Shown here: positions 27,601 through 57,713 of the stretch, piece after piece
How the letters are laid out: every line of letters begins with the position of its first letter
How positions within the stretch are numbered: the first letter of the stretch is position 1
Source: Prunella strophiata
Taxonomy: Eukaryota > Chordata > Aves > Passeriformes > Prunellidae
Length of the DNA stretch: 64,000 bases
NCBI GenBank assembly: GCA_036583965.1
Contig: JAZBQD010000005.1
Coordinates: forward strand, 1,475,456-1,539,455
Reading direction: 5' to 3'
Translations under genes and position numbers: made by a program
The notes under the pieces: model-generated
What the model was told of the DNA's origin: nothing
Database searches by the model: none
The model's input: the letters and a program-made list of their open reading frames with translations, nothing else

Positions 27601-30600
27601 CACTACAGAGAAAACTGCAGGAGCTTGGAGGGAACGGGGGACAAAGAATGGGCTGAAGAAGAAGAAAAGGAAGCCAAGGGTTAGGGCTAGTCCCAGATGC
27701 TCTGGGACTGGGAAAGCCAGAAAGTCATTCCTGGGGAATGGGAATGAGCTCTGGGTGGGAACGGGGTTGTGCAGGAGCGTCCCAGGGGATTTACAGCCAG
27801 TGTGGGCACGGGGACACAGACAGGGACACAGGGACAGGGACACAGGGACAGAGATGGGGACACACACACAGACATGGACACACAGACACTCCCAAGTGCC
27901 ACTGAAGGACCTGGCCCAGTGTCTAAAGCCACCCAGCACTGACTCCTGTACCCCGTTCTGGTCTCTCAGGCATGCCCACAAAACATTTTAGAATTCTAAA
28001 ACCTCCTTGAACTGCCCTGTTTGCTTGTACAGGCATTCTGGCCCTGGTCTGGCAGAGCAGCTGCCCCCAGGCCCAGCTAGAGCTCTAAGATGAAGCCCCT
28101 GTGCACAAACATACATGCTCTCACAAAATTTAGTGAGGGTGGTGGGTTTGTCCTGGTTCCTCCGATGCCGAAACCAGCGCTGGATCTTTCGCACATCCCA
28201 GTCCAGCTGCTTGGACAAGCCTTCTAACCTTTTTCCATCTGGAGACTGAAGGAAAATGAAACAAATGTCATCTCTCCCACTCCTCAAGCTACTTTCAGTC
28301 CTGCACTATGAGAGAAATAATGCACAGATAACAAAAAACACACCAGGAAGGGACCACAGAGTTTGGAAGCAAGAACCCATTGCCACAAATGGTCGTTCAG
28401 GTTTAACCTTCATAAGCCACTAATTACTTAATTACTCAGAATGGCTTTGGTTGAGCATTTCCTCACCTATATCATCAGTTGACAGCACATTAAGACAAAG
28501 AATGTGACTGTTCTGTCTGTTAATTTGGGGGGAGGAGCTGCTAAAGTGTCCTGTCCTACCAGCTAAATGTCATCCACTTGCACATCAATTCAAACAGCCC
28601 AGAACTCTGGAGCAAAGCTAAAGATGTTTAAGGTTTGCTACTCACAGCAAGGACAGGGAAACTTTAAAGTAAGAGTCGGTTTAACACACTAGATATTTGT
28701 ATATTCTATAAGGGCACTGTAGAAATTGTGTTATTTCTGTTATCAAAGTTTATAAATGAAAATATATTTGAAGACTGAAATGTCATACTTCCATGACAAA
28801 TCTAGATATAATATATCCCTGTTCTCCACCTGTCTGAATGAACACAAATGGATTTATCAAAGTGAACCAAACCTGGTAGCTCCCTCTATAATGGCCCAGG
28901 AGTGAGATAATTCAGACCAGCTCTGCCAGGGAGCTCTACCACTGAAAGATGATAAACACATTTTGCTATTTGAGTTACATATCAACCACAAAAGCTATGC
29001 AGAATGCTGATTTAATAAAAAATCATCTGTCTGCCCAGCTGAAAATCAAAATCAGAGTAATCTGATTTTCAGCATTGGGACCACAACTGTCCTGTCAATC
29101 CATCACACCACATCTCTCAGCACTTTTCTGGGATTTATTGGATGGGAAAGCACCTGCCTGCAAGGGGAATTCAGAGCTCCCAGCTCAGAGCAGCAGTGAA
29201 ATCCTTCCCCTGCACCAGGGCCACCTCCAGCCTGACTCTCCAAACCCAGCAGCAGCCACAGCACACTGGGACAGTTAAAGGTTTCATAAGCCAGACAAAT
29301 TCTGCACAGCCTGTGACCTCCCAGGTTTTCTAAACATTAATTTCAAGGACATTCCCTGCATTGAAGTTCTCCCAACAAAGGGCATCAGATTCTGGGGATT
29401 TTTCAGTTCACACATCATTCCAAATGCCTCAAAACTTTAATGTTCTCACAAGGCAAGTTTTTTGAGGTTTTTATAGATTTTCCCTTTATCTGCTCCAGTA
29501 GACTGAGGCTCAGCATCACCAAATCTCAACAGAAAACCTTTCATTTCATTATCTTTAATGAAAATCTATTGCACTTATTCAATGTTGGATAAAATACAGT
29601 GGGATTCTGTAATTCTGTAGTGCTGTAGGCCTGTGAGCTTAAGGGAAAGAAGGAAACCACCCAAAGAAACACCAAATGCCACCATTAAATGTCTTGCCCT
29701 TCATCAGGACATCCTTCACTGACTGAACACCTCCCTGAATAATCCCCTTCCACTGACAATTGCTGTCCAGGTTTACAGTAAATGGCAAAAATGAGAGGAA
29801 GACATTCACAATAAAACCAATAAAATCAGAAAAGGAACTGAGCTCAAGAAAAAGAGGAACACTTTCCCAATAAAAGTGGAAGATGCTGGGAAATCACTTA
29901 TTAAACCAAGAATCCCCACTGTACAACTTGGACCAAAGGAAGCAGCTCAGGCCTGTCTATCAGGGGAACATTTGTATCCCAAAGAAGATTCTTCTGTGCA
30001 CAAAACCATGGCTCAGCCATACAGGGAATTTACTTAGCTACCAGAAGGACGTGCCAGAGGCAAAGTAAAACCAGAACGAGGAGCCCACTTGTGGATGCAG
30101 AGTGTGAAATGTGCATCTCAATCCAGAAAAGTGGAAGCAAAACCCCCCTGAGACACTTCCAGGCCTCCATTCCCTTTGGAATGGAGGAGGAATTCGAAGT
30201 GTGACTCACCTTAGTGATGGATGTAAACACTTTCTCTAAAATTGCATTGGGCTGGGCTCTGTGAGGTCCACTGTCCTGAATGCCAAGGTTTATGGCACAT
30301 GGCTTGGCAATAAACCTGCAAGAATTGCCCAGAAAGAGCTGGATTAAAACAAGATATTTATTTCCTTCCTCTGCCTGAATCACAAGGACCTGGATTTGTC
30401 ACCAACTGCAAAGCCTGGTGAAAAAGCTTTAGAAATCTCCATTCCACTGCTTCCCAGGTGAAGAAATTTCTTTTATTAGTCCATATGGTAACTGCAGACA
30501 GCACATACTGTGCACACCAAAATGAAAAATTAAATCTTAACGCCCTTGGCTTGTAAGGATCTGAATGTGCTCCCCAGGGAGATTCTCATTCCTCAGCAAT

Positions 30601-33600
30601 AAAACAATAGACTGATAGCAGTCTGCTGTGAACAGAAATGCTGGAGATGAAGCCCTAAAACAAAGCATCTTGTTTCCAAAATAGGCCTTGGTGTCACATA
30701 GCTCAGAAAAAAGGGAAGTTCAAGTGACACAGTTCCTAAAACTAACTTTATTTTTCCCAAAAAAAAAGTGGCTTGTTTCCTTCAGGACAGACAGGAAGAT
30801 GCACGTCCCCCAGTCTGAAAGATCCCTGGTCTCAGGATCTCATCCATCCCATGTGCTCTGTGTATTCCAAACTGATTTAACTCTTCCTGGATTTTATAGC
30901 ACAGACTCTGGAAACAAGCCTGGGTTTGAAACTAAAACAAATATAAACATGTTCAAAATGACCAGGTTTTGCTGCACGTTTGTGTCAGAATGGGCTCGGG
31001 GTTCCAAGGGAAACGTCTGCATTACCTGACATATGAACTGTTCCTCTCCTGTTCGTGGGCAAAAGGGGGGTGAAAGGAGCAAAATTTAGTATCTTCTAAT
31101 TAGTTATTTTGAGGAAGAACCTGTTTCTCAGACAGATTTTGAAAAGGACACAACATATGAACCATTAAAACCATTCTGCTTTCACAGAGAGATTGTTTCA
31201 GAGAGAGCTAAGCTGAAATTACACATATTTAGGAGCCTCCCAGTGCCACCAAGCAGAAAATGCTGCTTTTTCCGACCACAATTGTTACAATTTCTCCTTG
31301 TGTTTAAAAGGAAAGATTAAAATTCAGGAGAATCGTGGCTCTAAGTGCTCCAACAGTAATTATTCTCAGAAATACTCACTTAGTGCTTCAGGAACAAATA
31401 TCTGTGGCTGTGTTTAAGAACAGTCCCAGGTCGTGGAGTTTTCCCTTGAGGAATTACAGATCAGCTTGTGACTGATCCCAAAGGAACACCCAGCTCTCAG
31501 AAAACACTAAACAAACGACAGACACTGTGGGCCCAGGCTTTGCTGTCAGCCCCAGTTCTTCCTATGACTCCACCCAGGATGTGTGAGGTTAAAAACCCCT
31601 CCAGGATCATCGAGTCCCAGCTGTGCCTGATCCCCTCCTTGTCCCCAGCCCAGAGCAGCGAGTGCCACGTCCTTGGACACCTCCAGGGATGGGCACTCCA
31701 AACCTCCCTGGGCAGCCCCTGCCAAGGCATGACCACCCATTCCATTAAGAAATTCCTCCTGATGCCCAATCTCACCCTCCTGTCAGGAGTTGTGCAGAGC
31801 CACAAGGTCCCCCCTGAGTCTCCTTTTCTCCAGGGTGAGCCCCTTTCCCAGCTCCCTTCAGCCTCTCCTCATGCTCCAGACCCTTCCCAGCCCTGCTCCT
31901 CTCTCTGGACATGCTAAGCTACATTTCAACGCCCACAGCTTAAAAAAATAAATAAATTAAAAAATAAAAAAGGAAGGAGTGATTTCCTTTGAGCTTGGCT
32001 CCAAAGGCTCACAGCTTCCGCCATAATCCAGACCACCAGCCAGAAATCATGTCCTGATGTTATGAAACATTTGGCAAGACCCCCAGAAAAATGTAAAAAA
32101 TATCAAGTATTAAATGCCTTTATACTCTGCTTTCCTACAGGATATACCACAAGTGAAGCACAGAAGTTCACACGTGAACTTGCAGGTGGAATATGAAGCG
32201 AGTGGTCAATCCTGTGCTCAGACAGGAAAATCCCAAGCTGACCTGATATTTAGGTAAGCTCAGCAAGGTAAACTCATACTTCAAATTGCTGTGGCACTTC
32301 AAATTTTTGGTCCCAGAGCAGGTTTTCAGATGTGTTTTGCACTGAATCCCACAGTGACAAAGTTCTGCACAACCCCCAAAATAGGAAAAAATACTGCCCA
32401 GACAGCTGAATTTCCATTCTTGGGGATATTCAAACTGAACAGCAGAAGACCACGGGTGACCTGAGTTGCCTGAACATTGGCCTTGCTTGAGGAGAGGACT
32501 GGATGAGGTGGCCTTGAAAGGTCCCTTTTAATCTAAATGATTTTATGATTTTATAAAATCTTAACGGCAACAAACTGTACCCAAGGTCAACTTACTGCCA
32601 CACCTTCCAGCAAGAAATTCTCATCACATAAACTCTTCTATTAAACCTTTATCAACAGGGATCAGCTCACACCCCAGCCTACACAGCTACCTTTTTCACA
32701 CTAGTTGTTAACACACACTGATTTTAAAACCAGTTTCCAAGTCCACAGACTCATAGGTTAGAACAAATAGTTCTCAGGCACATTGTGCTTCACAAAAAGG
32801 CAGAATCTTTCTTTATGAACATTCCACTTTGGCTGGTGACTCCCTATTACAGCCTCTTAAAGGAAGAACAATCTCCAAAGTGAGATGTATTGAATACACA
32901 CTCTGAGTTTGTATTTCCATAATTTCTCAATTTTGCAGCTGTTAAGATTTAACCACCTCATTCCATAATAGACCTGATTAAGTAACATCTCAAATCACCT
33001 TTCTGTCCCCCTCCCCAGCTGGAGCACAAGCTGCAGATCCTTCCTCAGATCTGTCCAGTGACAACCACATCTGGTTCCAAAGAGCACTCCAGTGCAGCTA
33101 GAAACACATCACATCCAGGTTTTTGCAGATACCTGGGATTGTGGGTTTTTTGTCTGCAGCAGGACAAGATGTGCAAGGAGAAATATTGAAAAGGATAAAA
33201 AATATAAAGCCAAATTTATGGGCAGAAGTCTTTCTTTTTGCTAACTGGTCAAAAATCCTTACCCTCTCACTTTCCACTGTCTTTACCTTCCTCTATGAGT
33301 ACTTGCCTCACCCCTACAGTCATAAACTACCCACAGACAGACAAACTAATGATTATTTTGTCAATGCCATGATGTAAAAGGTAGTTTTTAGTGGAACTCT
33401 AACAGAAACGTGTCCGTGTTGTAGCACAAAGCACTTCCTCACAGTGAGGAGCTGCAAAAGAAGAGAGAAAAGAAGCAGCTCAACCAAAAGAGCTGCACGA
33501 GTCTGTAATTCACATTCTGAGTCACCAAGTCCAACTGTGAAATGTGTGTCAAGAGAGACATTTGACACAATCAAAGCCTGAATTGGGATAAATGCACCAC

Positions 33601-35522
33601 AGGAGTTTATTGAGACAAAGCTGAACTTTTATGACATGTTCAAAGTGGCTGGAAGAAACAGAAAGGAGTTTATTCAAAGATATGTACTTTTAAAATAAAC
33701 ACACTAGAAACTGCCTGAGATGGGCTGTGACAATCTGCTTTCACTTTGGGACACCACTGAGACACAGCTGAGATCAGGAACAACCCCCTCAGGAACCAGA
33801 CCTCGGCCTCTCAGCTTTGCTCTGCAGGCTCAGGAGTTAAATCATCATTTGACTCCACCCTAAATTAACACCACAAAAGAAATTTCATAAACGAGGGAGA
33901 CATTATCAGGACAAAGTAAATGCTGCCTGGAGCACTGGGCCATCAGGTGTAGTGCATCTTCCCCAACAACTCCAGGAAAAGAGAATATTCTGCACCTCAT
34001 CCTCAAACTGACACCTGTAGGAACCTCCCTACAATATCCTTTTCATTGTGTCTCACAACCTCCTTTCCTTATGTCCTAGCAAGTACCAAGGTTTGGCCAG
34101 GACCAGCAGCACACCAAGCTGAGATGGGATTTGGGCAGTGCCACATGTGTTCTTGGTTTCTCTGCACTGGTTTTTTGAAGCCTTTTTTTCCTAAGGGCAG
34201 AAAGACAGCATGGAGAAAATAGAGCCTCTCAAGCTTCTCACCTCTCTGCTGACCTGCTTCATTTTCCTCCATATTTGCCATCTTTTTACTTCATCCCAAT
34301 CACCTCTTCTTAATTTCTGAAAGCTCAGGAAAATTCACACTTCTTAAAGTAAACCCACAGGAAAAAAAAAACTGACTCAATTCCCACTCCTGCAGCCTTT
34401 TTCATGCTTAGAAATACCTATGGAACCATGGAATGGTTTGGCTGGGAAAGGACCTTAAAACTAACCCAGTCCCACCCCCTACCATGGGCAGAGACACTTT
34501 CCACTTACCAGGTTGCTCCAAGTCCACCCAACCTGGCCAACTTTTGCCCTCTCAAAGCAGAAATTTAAGATTAAATCAATGTTTAATGAACTATCTGCAC
34601 AGCAATAGAGGGTGTCTTGGTCCGTTTCACCTAAGGGTTTCCTAAGTAAGCCGCTTTGCTAATTAATATCTCTGCCACCCACACACTGCGTGTGGCTGTG
34701 GCAGATCCACACCACACACGGATCTACCTCTGCCCCAGGGCTGAGTTCACATGTTTAGGGATGCCCAGGCAAATGAGGAATCCCGCATTACACCTGTCTA
34801 TGGGCAGAGATGAAGATCCACACTCACATCCATCGTGCCTGAGACGAGGGAGAGCCACCAAGTATTTAATAATACATCAGGCCATGTGAACGAGCCCTAT
34901 TTCCTCATCCAGGAACTCAGGGAAAGTACAATAAAGCACACACGGAAGCCAAGCGCGGAGCAGCAGCCGCCAGTCCGTCCGTCACCCCAGCCTGGTTCTC
35001 CTGGGCAGGAGCAAAAGTGAACTCCTATATAAAACATGGGATTTTTCTTGGCACCATCTCAGCACCGCCGGACTGGAGGGGCCTCTCGTTACCCAGACCC
35101 AGGGCAGGAGAGCCCCACGGGCTTGTGCATGTCGCGACAGACACGACTCCCGCGACAGATTCCCGGGATTACACAATGTCCTCTTTCCACGCACGAAGGG
35201 CCTCGCGGAGGCCCCGAAGGGCGCGGGGGAGCCCCCGCCGAGCCGCCCCCCGGCCCAGGCCCGGTGCTCACAGACCCCGGCCGCCTCCCGGCCCCGCCGC
35301 CCCGGGGGCGGCCCCGCGCTCACCTCTCGAAGAGCAGCCGCACGGCGAAGATGCCGAGCGCCAGCGGGAAGGCGGAGAGGACGTGAGCGGCCCGCGGGTA
35401 CTGCAGTCCGCTGCCCGGCGGGCCCGGCTCTCCGGCCAGGTCGCCCACGTTACGTTGTGCGGGAGCCAGAACCGCTCGTTCCAGAACCAGGCCCGCAGCG
35501 CCGCTGCCGCGGCCGCCGCCAT
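18654..35522 (-). CDS. CERS5: CERS5, ceramide synthase 5, ten coding exons
   Basis: ER multi-pass enzyme that N-acylates sphingoid bases; the family member is known to prefer palmitoyl-CoA. Exons in transcript order: 35522-35324, 30315-30210, 28245-28115, 27176-27119, 26575-26525, 25965-25873, 24624-24496, 23928-23822, 21571-21415, 18806-18654. The product is about 394 aa (human 392). It has the N-terminal sequon NVT at about 23-25, a homeobox-like segment ([20 protein letters not shown]) and the TLC/Lag1 core in exon 7: [16 protein letters not shown] with the His pair at about 221-222, and LHDASD with the acidic residues at about 249/252. The acidic tail includes [11 protein letters not shown]. 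One base is missing in exon 1 near 35442-35443, where TWA must run into DLAGEP. CERS6 is the closest alternative; synteny with COX14 and LIMA1 decides for CERS5. Confidence 0.95.
20780..20943. mobile_element. Two inverted CR1 3' ends, head to head
   Basis: 20780-20870 is a reverse CR1 end (atggaatggtttgggttgga). It is joined to a forward CR1 end at about 20895-20943 (gatgatctttaaggtccctt, then tgtgatt). The two ends are partly complementary, so the CERS5 intron 9 transcript could fold into a hairpin here. Confidence 0.75.
21985..22392 (+). mobile_element. CR1 LINE 3' segment in CERS5 intron 8
   Basis: Antisense to CERS5. Runs from ctgtgtccagttctgggccc through ggacatcaggaggaatttct and aaggggctgcccagggaggt to ttttccaacctcaaggattc. 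At about 400 bases it is one of the longest copies in the window. It has no intact reading frame. Confidence 0.88.
24125..24335 (+). mobile_element. CR1 LINE 3' end in CERS5 intron 7
   Basis: Starts gacaagggggaatggcttca and ends gttccttccaacccaaacca plus a degenerate octamer tail. It lies antisense to CERS5, about 160 bases from exon 7. Confidence 0.88.
27780..27895. repeat. Short degenerate tandem repeat (GGGACACA)n
   Basis: Repeated ggggacacagacagggacac-type units of about 6-14 bases inside CERS5 intron 3. Open frames across it are artefacts. Confidence 0.7.
28250..30205. other. CERS5 intron 2, nothing recognised
   Basis: Mostly AT-rich unique sequence on both strands. I find no exon, RNA gene or clear repeat; short open frames lack support. 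Confidence 0.5.
31585..31905 (-). mobile_element. CR1 LINE 3' segment in CERS5 intron 1
   Basis: Reverse orientation: ctccaggatcatcgagtccc at the 3' end, then ccattaagaaattcctcctg and ctccttttctccagggtgag towards the 5' side. An A-rich stretch (31940-31975) lies next to it. Confidence 0.88.
32498..32555 (+). mobile_element. Very short CR1 3' tail
   Basis: gactggatgaggtggccttg, then aatgattttatgattttat, matches only the last 60 or so bases of CR1. Confidence 0.65.
34425..34535 (-). mobile_element. CR1 LINE 3' fragment in CERS5 intron 1
   Basis: Reverse CR1 end: ccatggaatggtttggctgg, aaaggaccttaaaactaacc, then accatgggcagagacacttt. Confidence 0.85.
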
Positions 35523-36170
35523 CTTCCGCCTGCCGCCGCCGCGCTCGGGCGGCCGCCACAGACACGGGGGCGCGGCCGAGCGCCGGCCCCCGCCCCCCGC
35601 CCATCACGGCGGCAGCGAATCGAACGGCAGCTCCAGCCCCGAGGGGGCGGTGCTTGGGGAGACCGCGCCCCTCATTGCCTCTGCCTGCCCCCGGCCCGGC
35701 CCGGCCGCGGCCGCCACACGGATGGGCGCCACCGACAACGGCCGGGTGGGGCTGGAGGAGGCCGCGCCTCTCACCGCGCGGCCACGGCCCGTAAGGGGCG
35801 GGCTTGGAATACACCGCTCCCCTGATTGCATCGTCCGCCACAGGCGGTGCGGAGCTGGGATGAGGTGGTGCCCTGTATCGCCTCCCCCCGCCCCTCCCGC
35901 TGGCCGCAGTTCTGGCGGTCGCCACAGCCACCAAACGAGGCCAAAACGAAGTCCCGGCGCTCACCGCCACACCTGAGCCCGCCCCTCACTGCGGCCGCCG
36001 CTCGCGGGGGCACCGCCGGGCCCCTCGCGCGGCCCGTTACTTCGGAGCATGCGCAGTGCGGCGCCCCCGCGTTCCCGCCCGTGCGGCGCGCGCGGGCTCG
36101 TGAGGGAGGAGCGCGCGCACGGCCCCGGCCGCCCCCTCAGCGCTCCCTGAGGGAACGGAACCGGAGCGAC
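35160..36170 (-). promoter_or_regulatory. CpG-rich CERS5 promoter, first exon and upstream region
   Basis: About 1 kb of CpG-dense sequence centred on CERS5 exon 1. The start codon (35520-35522, minus) lies inside AAGATGGCGGC at 35515-35525, the same YY1-type element seen at the SMARCD1 start. The many open frames on both strands here, up to 319 codons, are typical of GC-rich non-coding DNA. The region could fire divergently, but no gene is recognised to its right before the LIMA1 3' end. Confidence 0.65.
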
Positions 36171-36194
36171 GGAAAAAAAGCCACAGAACCACTG

Positions 36195-36325
36195 AGTCGC
36201 ACAGCCAGAGCCAAAAAGTGACAGAACCACAGGGTCACAGAGTATACTGAGTTGGAAGGGACCCACGAGGATCATCAAGTCCCGACTCCTGGCCCTGCAC
36301 AGGACACCCCAACAATCGTACCGTG
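36195..36325 (-). mobile_element. CR1 LINE 3' end upstream of CERS5
   Basis: Reverse CR1: gagttggaagggacccacga, ggatcatcaagtcccgactc, then cctgcacaggacaccccaac. It shares the subfamily block of the 8520, 11840 and 57318 copies and abuts the CpG island. Confidence 0.88.
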
Positions 36326-36566
36326 TCACGGCCGTGATGTTGGTGCTTCACACACTGCTGAGCCCTCGCGGTTTCCACAAGCAGAGGCGACTTTTAACTG
36401 GTAAAAGTCCTCAAGGCAGCAAGACAGGGCAGCAAACGATCCATGGTTAGTGTAATGTCTCTTTTGGCACCTGTCCAGTGGAGAATAGATTAAATGGCCC
36501 ATTAAGCACTCAAATGCTATGATAACTAATAGATTCAAGGATAGAGTAATTTATGGTCTAGTCACC

Positions 36567-36598
36567 TTTTTTTTTTTTTTTTAATCAATTACTTTATT
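36567..36598 (-). other. A16 tract preceded by AATAAA (minus strand)
   Basis: On the minus strand AATAAA (36598-36593) is followed ten bases later by sixteen A residues (36582-36567). That is the 3' signature of a retroposed transcript. The sequence upstream on that strand (to about 37250) shows no protein I recognise. It could also be a chance A-tract next to an unused signal. Confidence 0.35.
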
Positions 36599-37609
36599 TA
36601 GAAGTACTCAATGTGCTAATTTCTCCTTGAAGATGTTCAGTTGGATGCAGTCCCCTGTATGTCAGAGACTTACAGATGCCTCAGATTTAACAAGAATTAA
36701 TGATTTTCTGATTAAAGTCTCTGGTAAGTGCAACCAGTATTGCTTCAGTATCACGTAACCGGGAAGACACAGTAAAATTCAATTGCGTTTCCTTAGAAAC
36801 AAGCAGTTGGCATATTCCATAAATCCAAGTCCACGACAAATGATCTTCCCTCCCTTTTCAAATAGCACAATTTCCAGTCAGAGAGATCTCTGGTTGCTTA
36901 GCAATTTGATGAAATCTGATACTAAATGGATTTTGTTAGGAACAGAGAAAGGTGACAGAAAGGAGCTTGGGTTTGCACATCAGGTTTTGTACTTTTTCCT
37001 CTGTACAAAGCAAGCCTTACTTCTCCATTTAAAAGAAAGAAAAATGAGCAGTAGTTGTGGAACTGCTAACACCTTCCACCTAGGAAGCAGGCTTTTTTCC
37101 CTTCTTCCCAATATCCATGTCAGTCATACACATTTCCTCATGCTGCTGCAGAACGTTCACTGCATTGCTTCTGGCTCTTATCCCACTCTCTCCCAACCAA
37201 ATCCATCTCAGGCTCAAGTGACAATAACTTAAATAAAAAGCAGCTGATAGGAAGGGAGAGAAAAAACCCTCAGTTGTCCTCAGCTGCCCTCGAGAGCCAC
37301 CTGGAGCCAGGAATGGAAGTGAAAAATCCCTGCATGTCCTTATTCCTTTTGCCAGTCCTGTTCTAATCCCTCTTCAATCTGAGAGCAGAAACGGCTCATT
37401 TGAGTCGAGCAGCAAACCACGGGACACACAGTGTCACCTAGTGGGGCACCAGAGCCAGCCCGGGCTGGCTTCCAGTAGGAGCACCAGGGAATTCACCCAG
37501 TCTTTTCCATCCATTTTTATAGATGGAGAGCAGCTCTGGGGAGAAGGGTTTGAGGTGCTGGACATGCCCCAGGAACCCCCCGAGCCTGGGCTGTCTCCAG
37601 CACATAGCA

Positions 37610-37665
37610 GCAGAGGTCCCCTTCAACCCAAACCATTCCCTGATTCCATGACAATTCCATGACCC
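37610..37665 (+). mobile_element. Short CR1 3' tail near the LIMA1 3' end
   Basis: ccttcaacccaaaccattcc followed by two near-octamers, tgattccatgacaattccat. Only the last 55 or so bases of CR1 remain. Confidence 0.65.
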
Positions 37666-37732
37666 TTTAAACACTGCCTCTTTGTGAAACAAGATGAATC
37701 CAGACTTCAGTTTTAATGGAAATGACCCAAAC

Positions 37733-37738
37733 TTTATT
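37733..37738 (-). terminator. Poly(A) signal of LIMA1
   Basis: Minus-strand AATAAA about 1.13 kb past the LIMA1 stop. Other copies at 37878-37883 and near 38386 would give shorter 3' UTRs. Confidence 0.6.
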
Positions 37739-38866
37739 GAAGGTTTTGTCGTTAGCAGAACTGTTAAGAAAGCAGAATATTTTACACCTCAAGAATCATT
37801 AAGATCTAATTCTCTTGAGAATACAGTACAAATAAAAGCTAATAAAAAAAAAAGGGCCTCCTCCCCCCATTCAAGATTTTATTATTGTAAAATAAATGAA
37901 GTCAAGTTAAAAAATGTTCTGATCTTCAACAACTGGCAATCGGAAAGTGTCACTGATTCCAGAGATTTTTGCAATGCAGCACAATTTCACAGCTGTAAGG
38001 AAAAGATTTATGGCAGCTTGATAAAAGTAGGATTTCAGAGTTGTCAAAAGGCCTTAAAAATCTTATCTGCAGTTTAAAATGATGACGAAGAACTCCAAGT
38101 AAAAAAAGAAATTACAACAAAACAAACAAAAAACTCCACTTCAAATGCATGTGAAATGCAGAAGTAATGCCCTGCAGGCTGCTCCAAAGTGTTCACTTGT
38201 CTTTTGCAGAGACCTGGCAGCCAGCACAGCTCCTGGGATAGCACTGAAATACACATGGTCCAGCAACGGGCACCATTCCAGTTGTGCAGGGACTCCTCAA
38301 CTGATCACAGGCAGGTTTGAGACAGAAATTCACATTGCACTCAGTTTAGGATGCTTTAGTTGTTGGACACTACACACAGAAATGCTTTTATTATTTAAAA
38401 AAAAGCCCAGTTGTGCCCTTTCCATGTATTAAAGTGCATTAAGTGACCATTTAAAGCAAATCCCTTTGAAGTTGGTCCCTAAGCACTGCAGTAGCATTTG
38501 GAGTGGTACGGGTGGTGTGTTCCAGAGGCTCTGTCCCACACCAGCACAGCAAGTACAGTGGAATTCCATAAATTGTTAGTGAAATACCTATTGAAGCTCA
38601 AAGGGATAAGACAGAACAGCTCTGTTCTCGTGCTGGGGACAGACACTACCTGCTGAAGCCGTCCCACAGCCAGACACTTGTTCCATGCACCTAAAGAATT
38701 TGCAGGCTTCCAGAGTTTTCTAGCTGAGATAATTTGTATGTAGATTCCCTTAATGCTGATGTGCAGTGCAGCATCACTTCATCCAGGAGAGTTGTTTGTT
38801 AAAGCTAAAAATACCCATTTCAAAAGGCCCAGCACCTTGCAGCAAGTTTTCTAGTAAAAGGCCAAT

Positions 38867-57696
<18,830 letters not shown>

Positions 57697-57713
57697 CTTA
57701 TCTCCCCAAATCC

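Larger units (their letters stand above)
30316..35160. other. CERS5 intron 1
   Basis: A 5-kb intron holding the three CR1 pieces listed separately. The rest is AT-rich with no exon or RNA gene that I can support, apart from the promoter-proximal GC-rich part near 35160-35323. Confidence 0.6.

Noticed and set aside
35017..35976. 319-codon plus-strand frame opposite CERS5 exon 1
   Set aside because: CpG-island shadow frame, rich in Arg/Pro/Ala with no domain; the real coding exon is on the minus strand.
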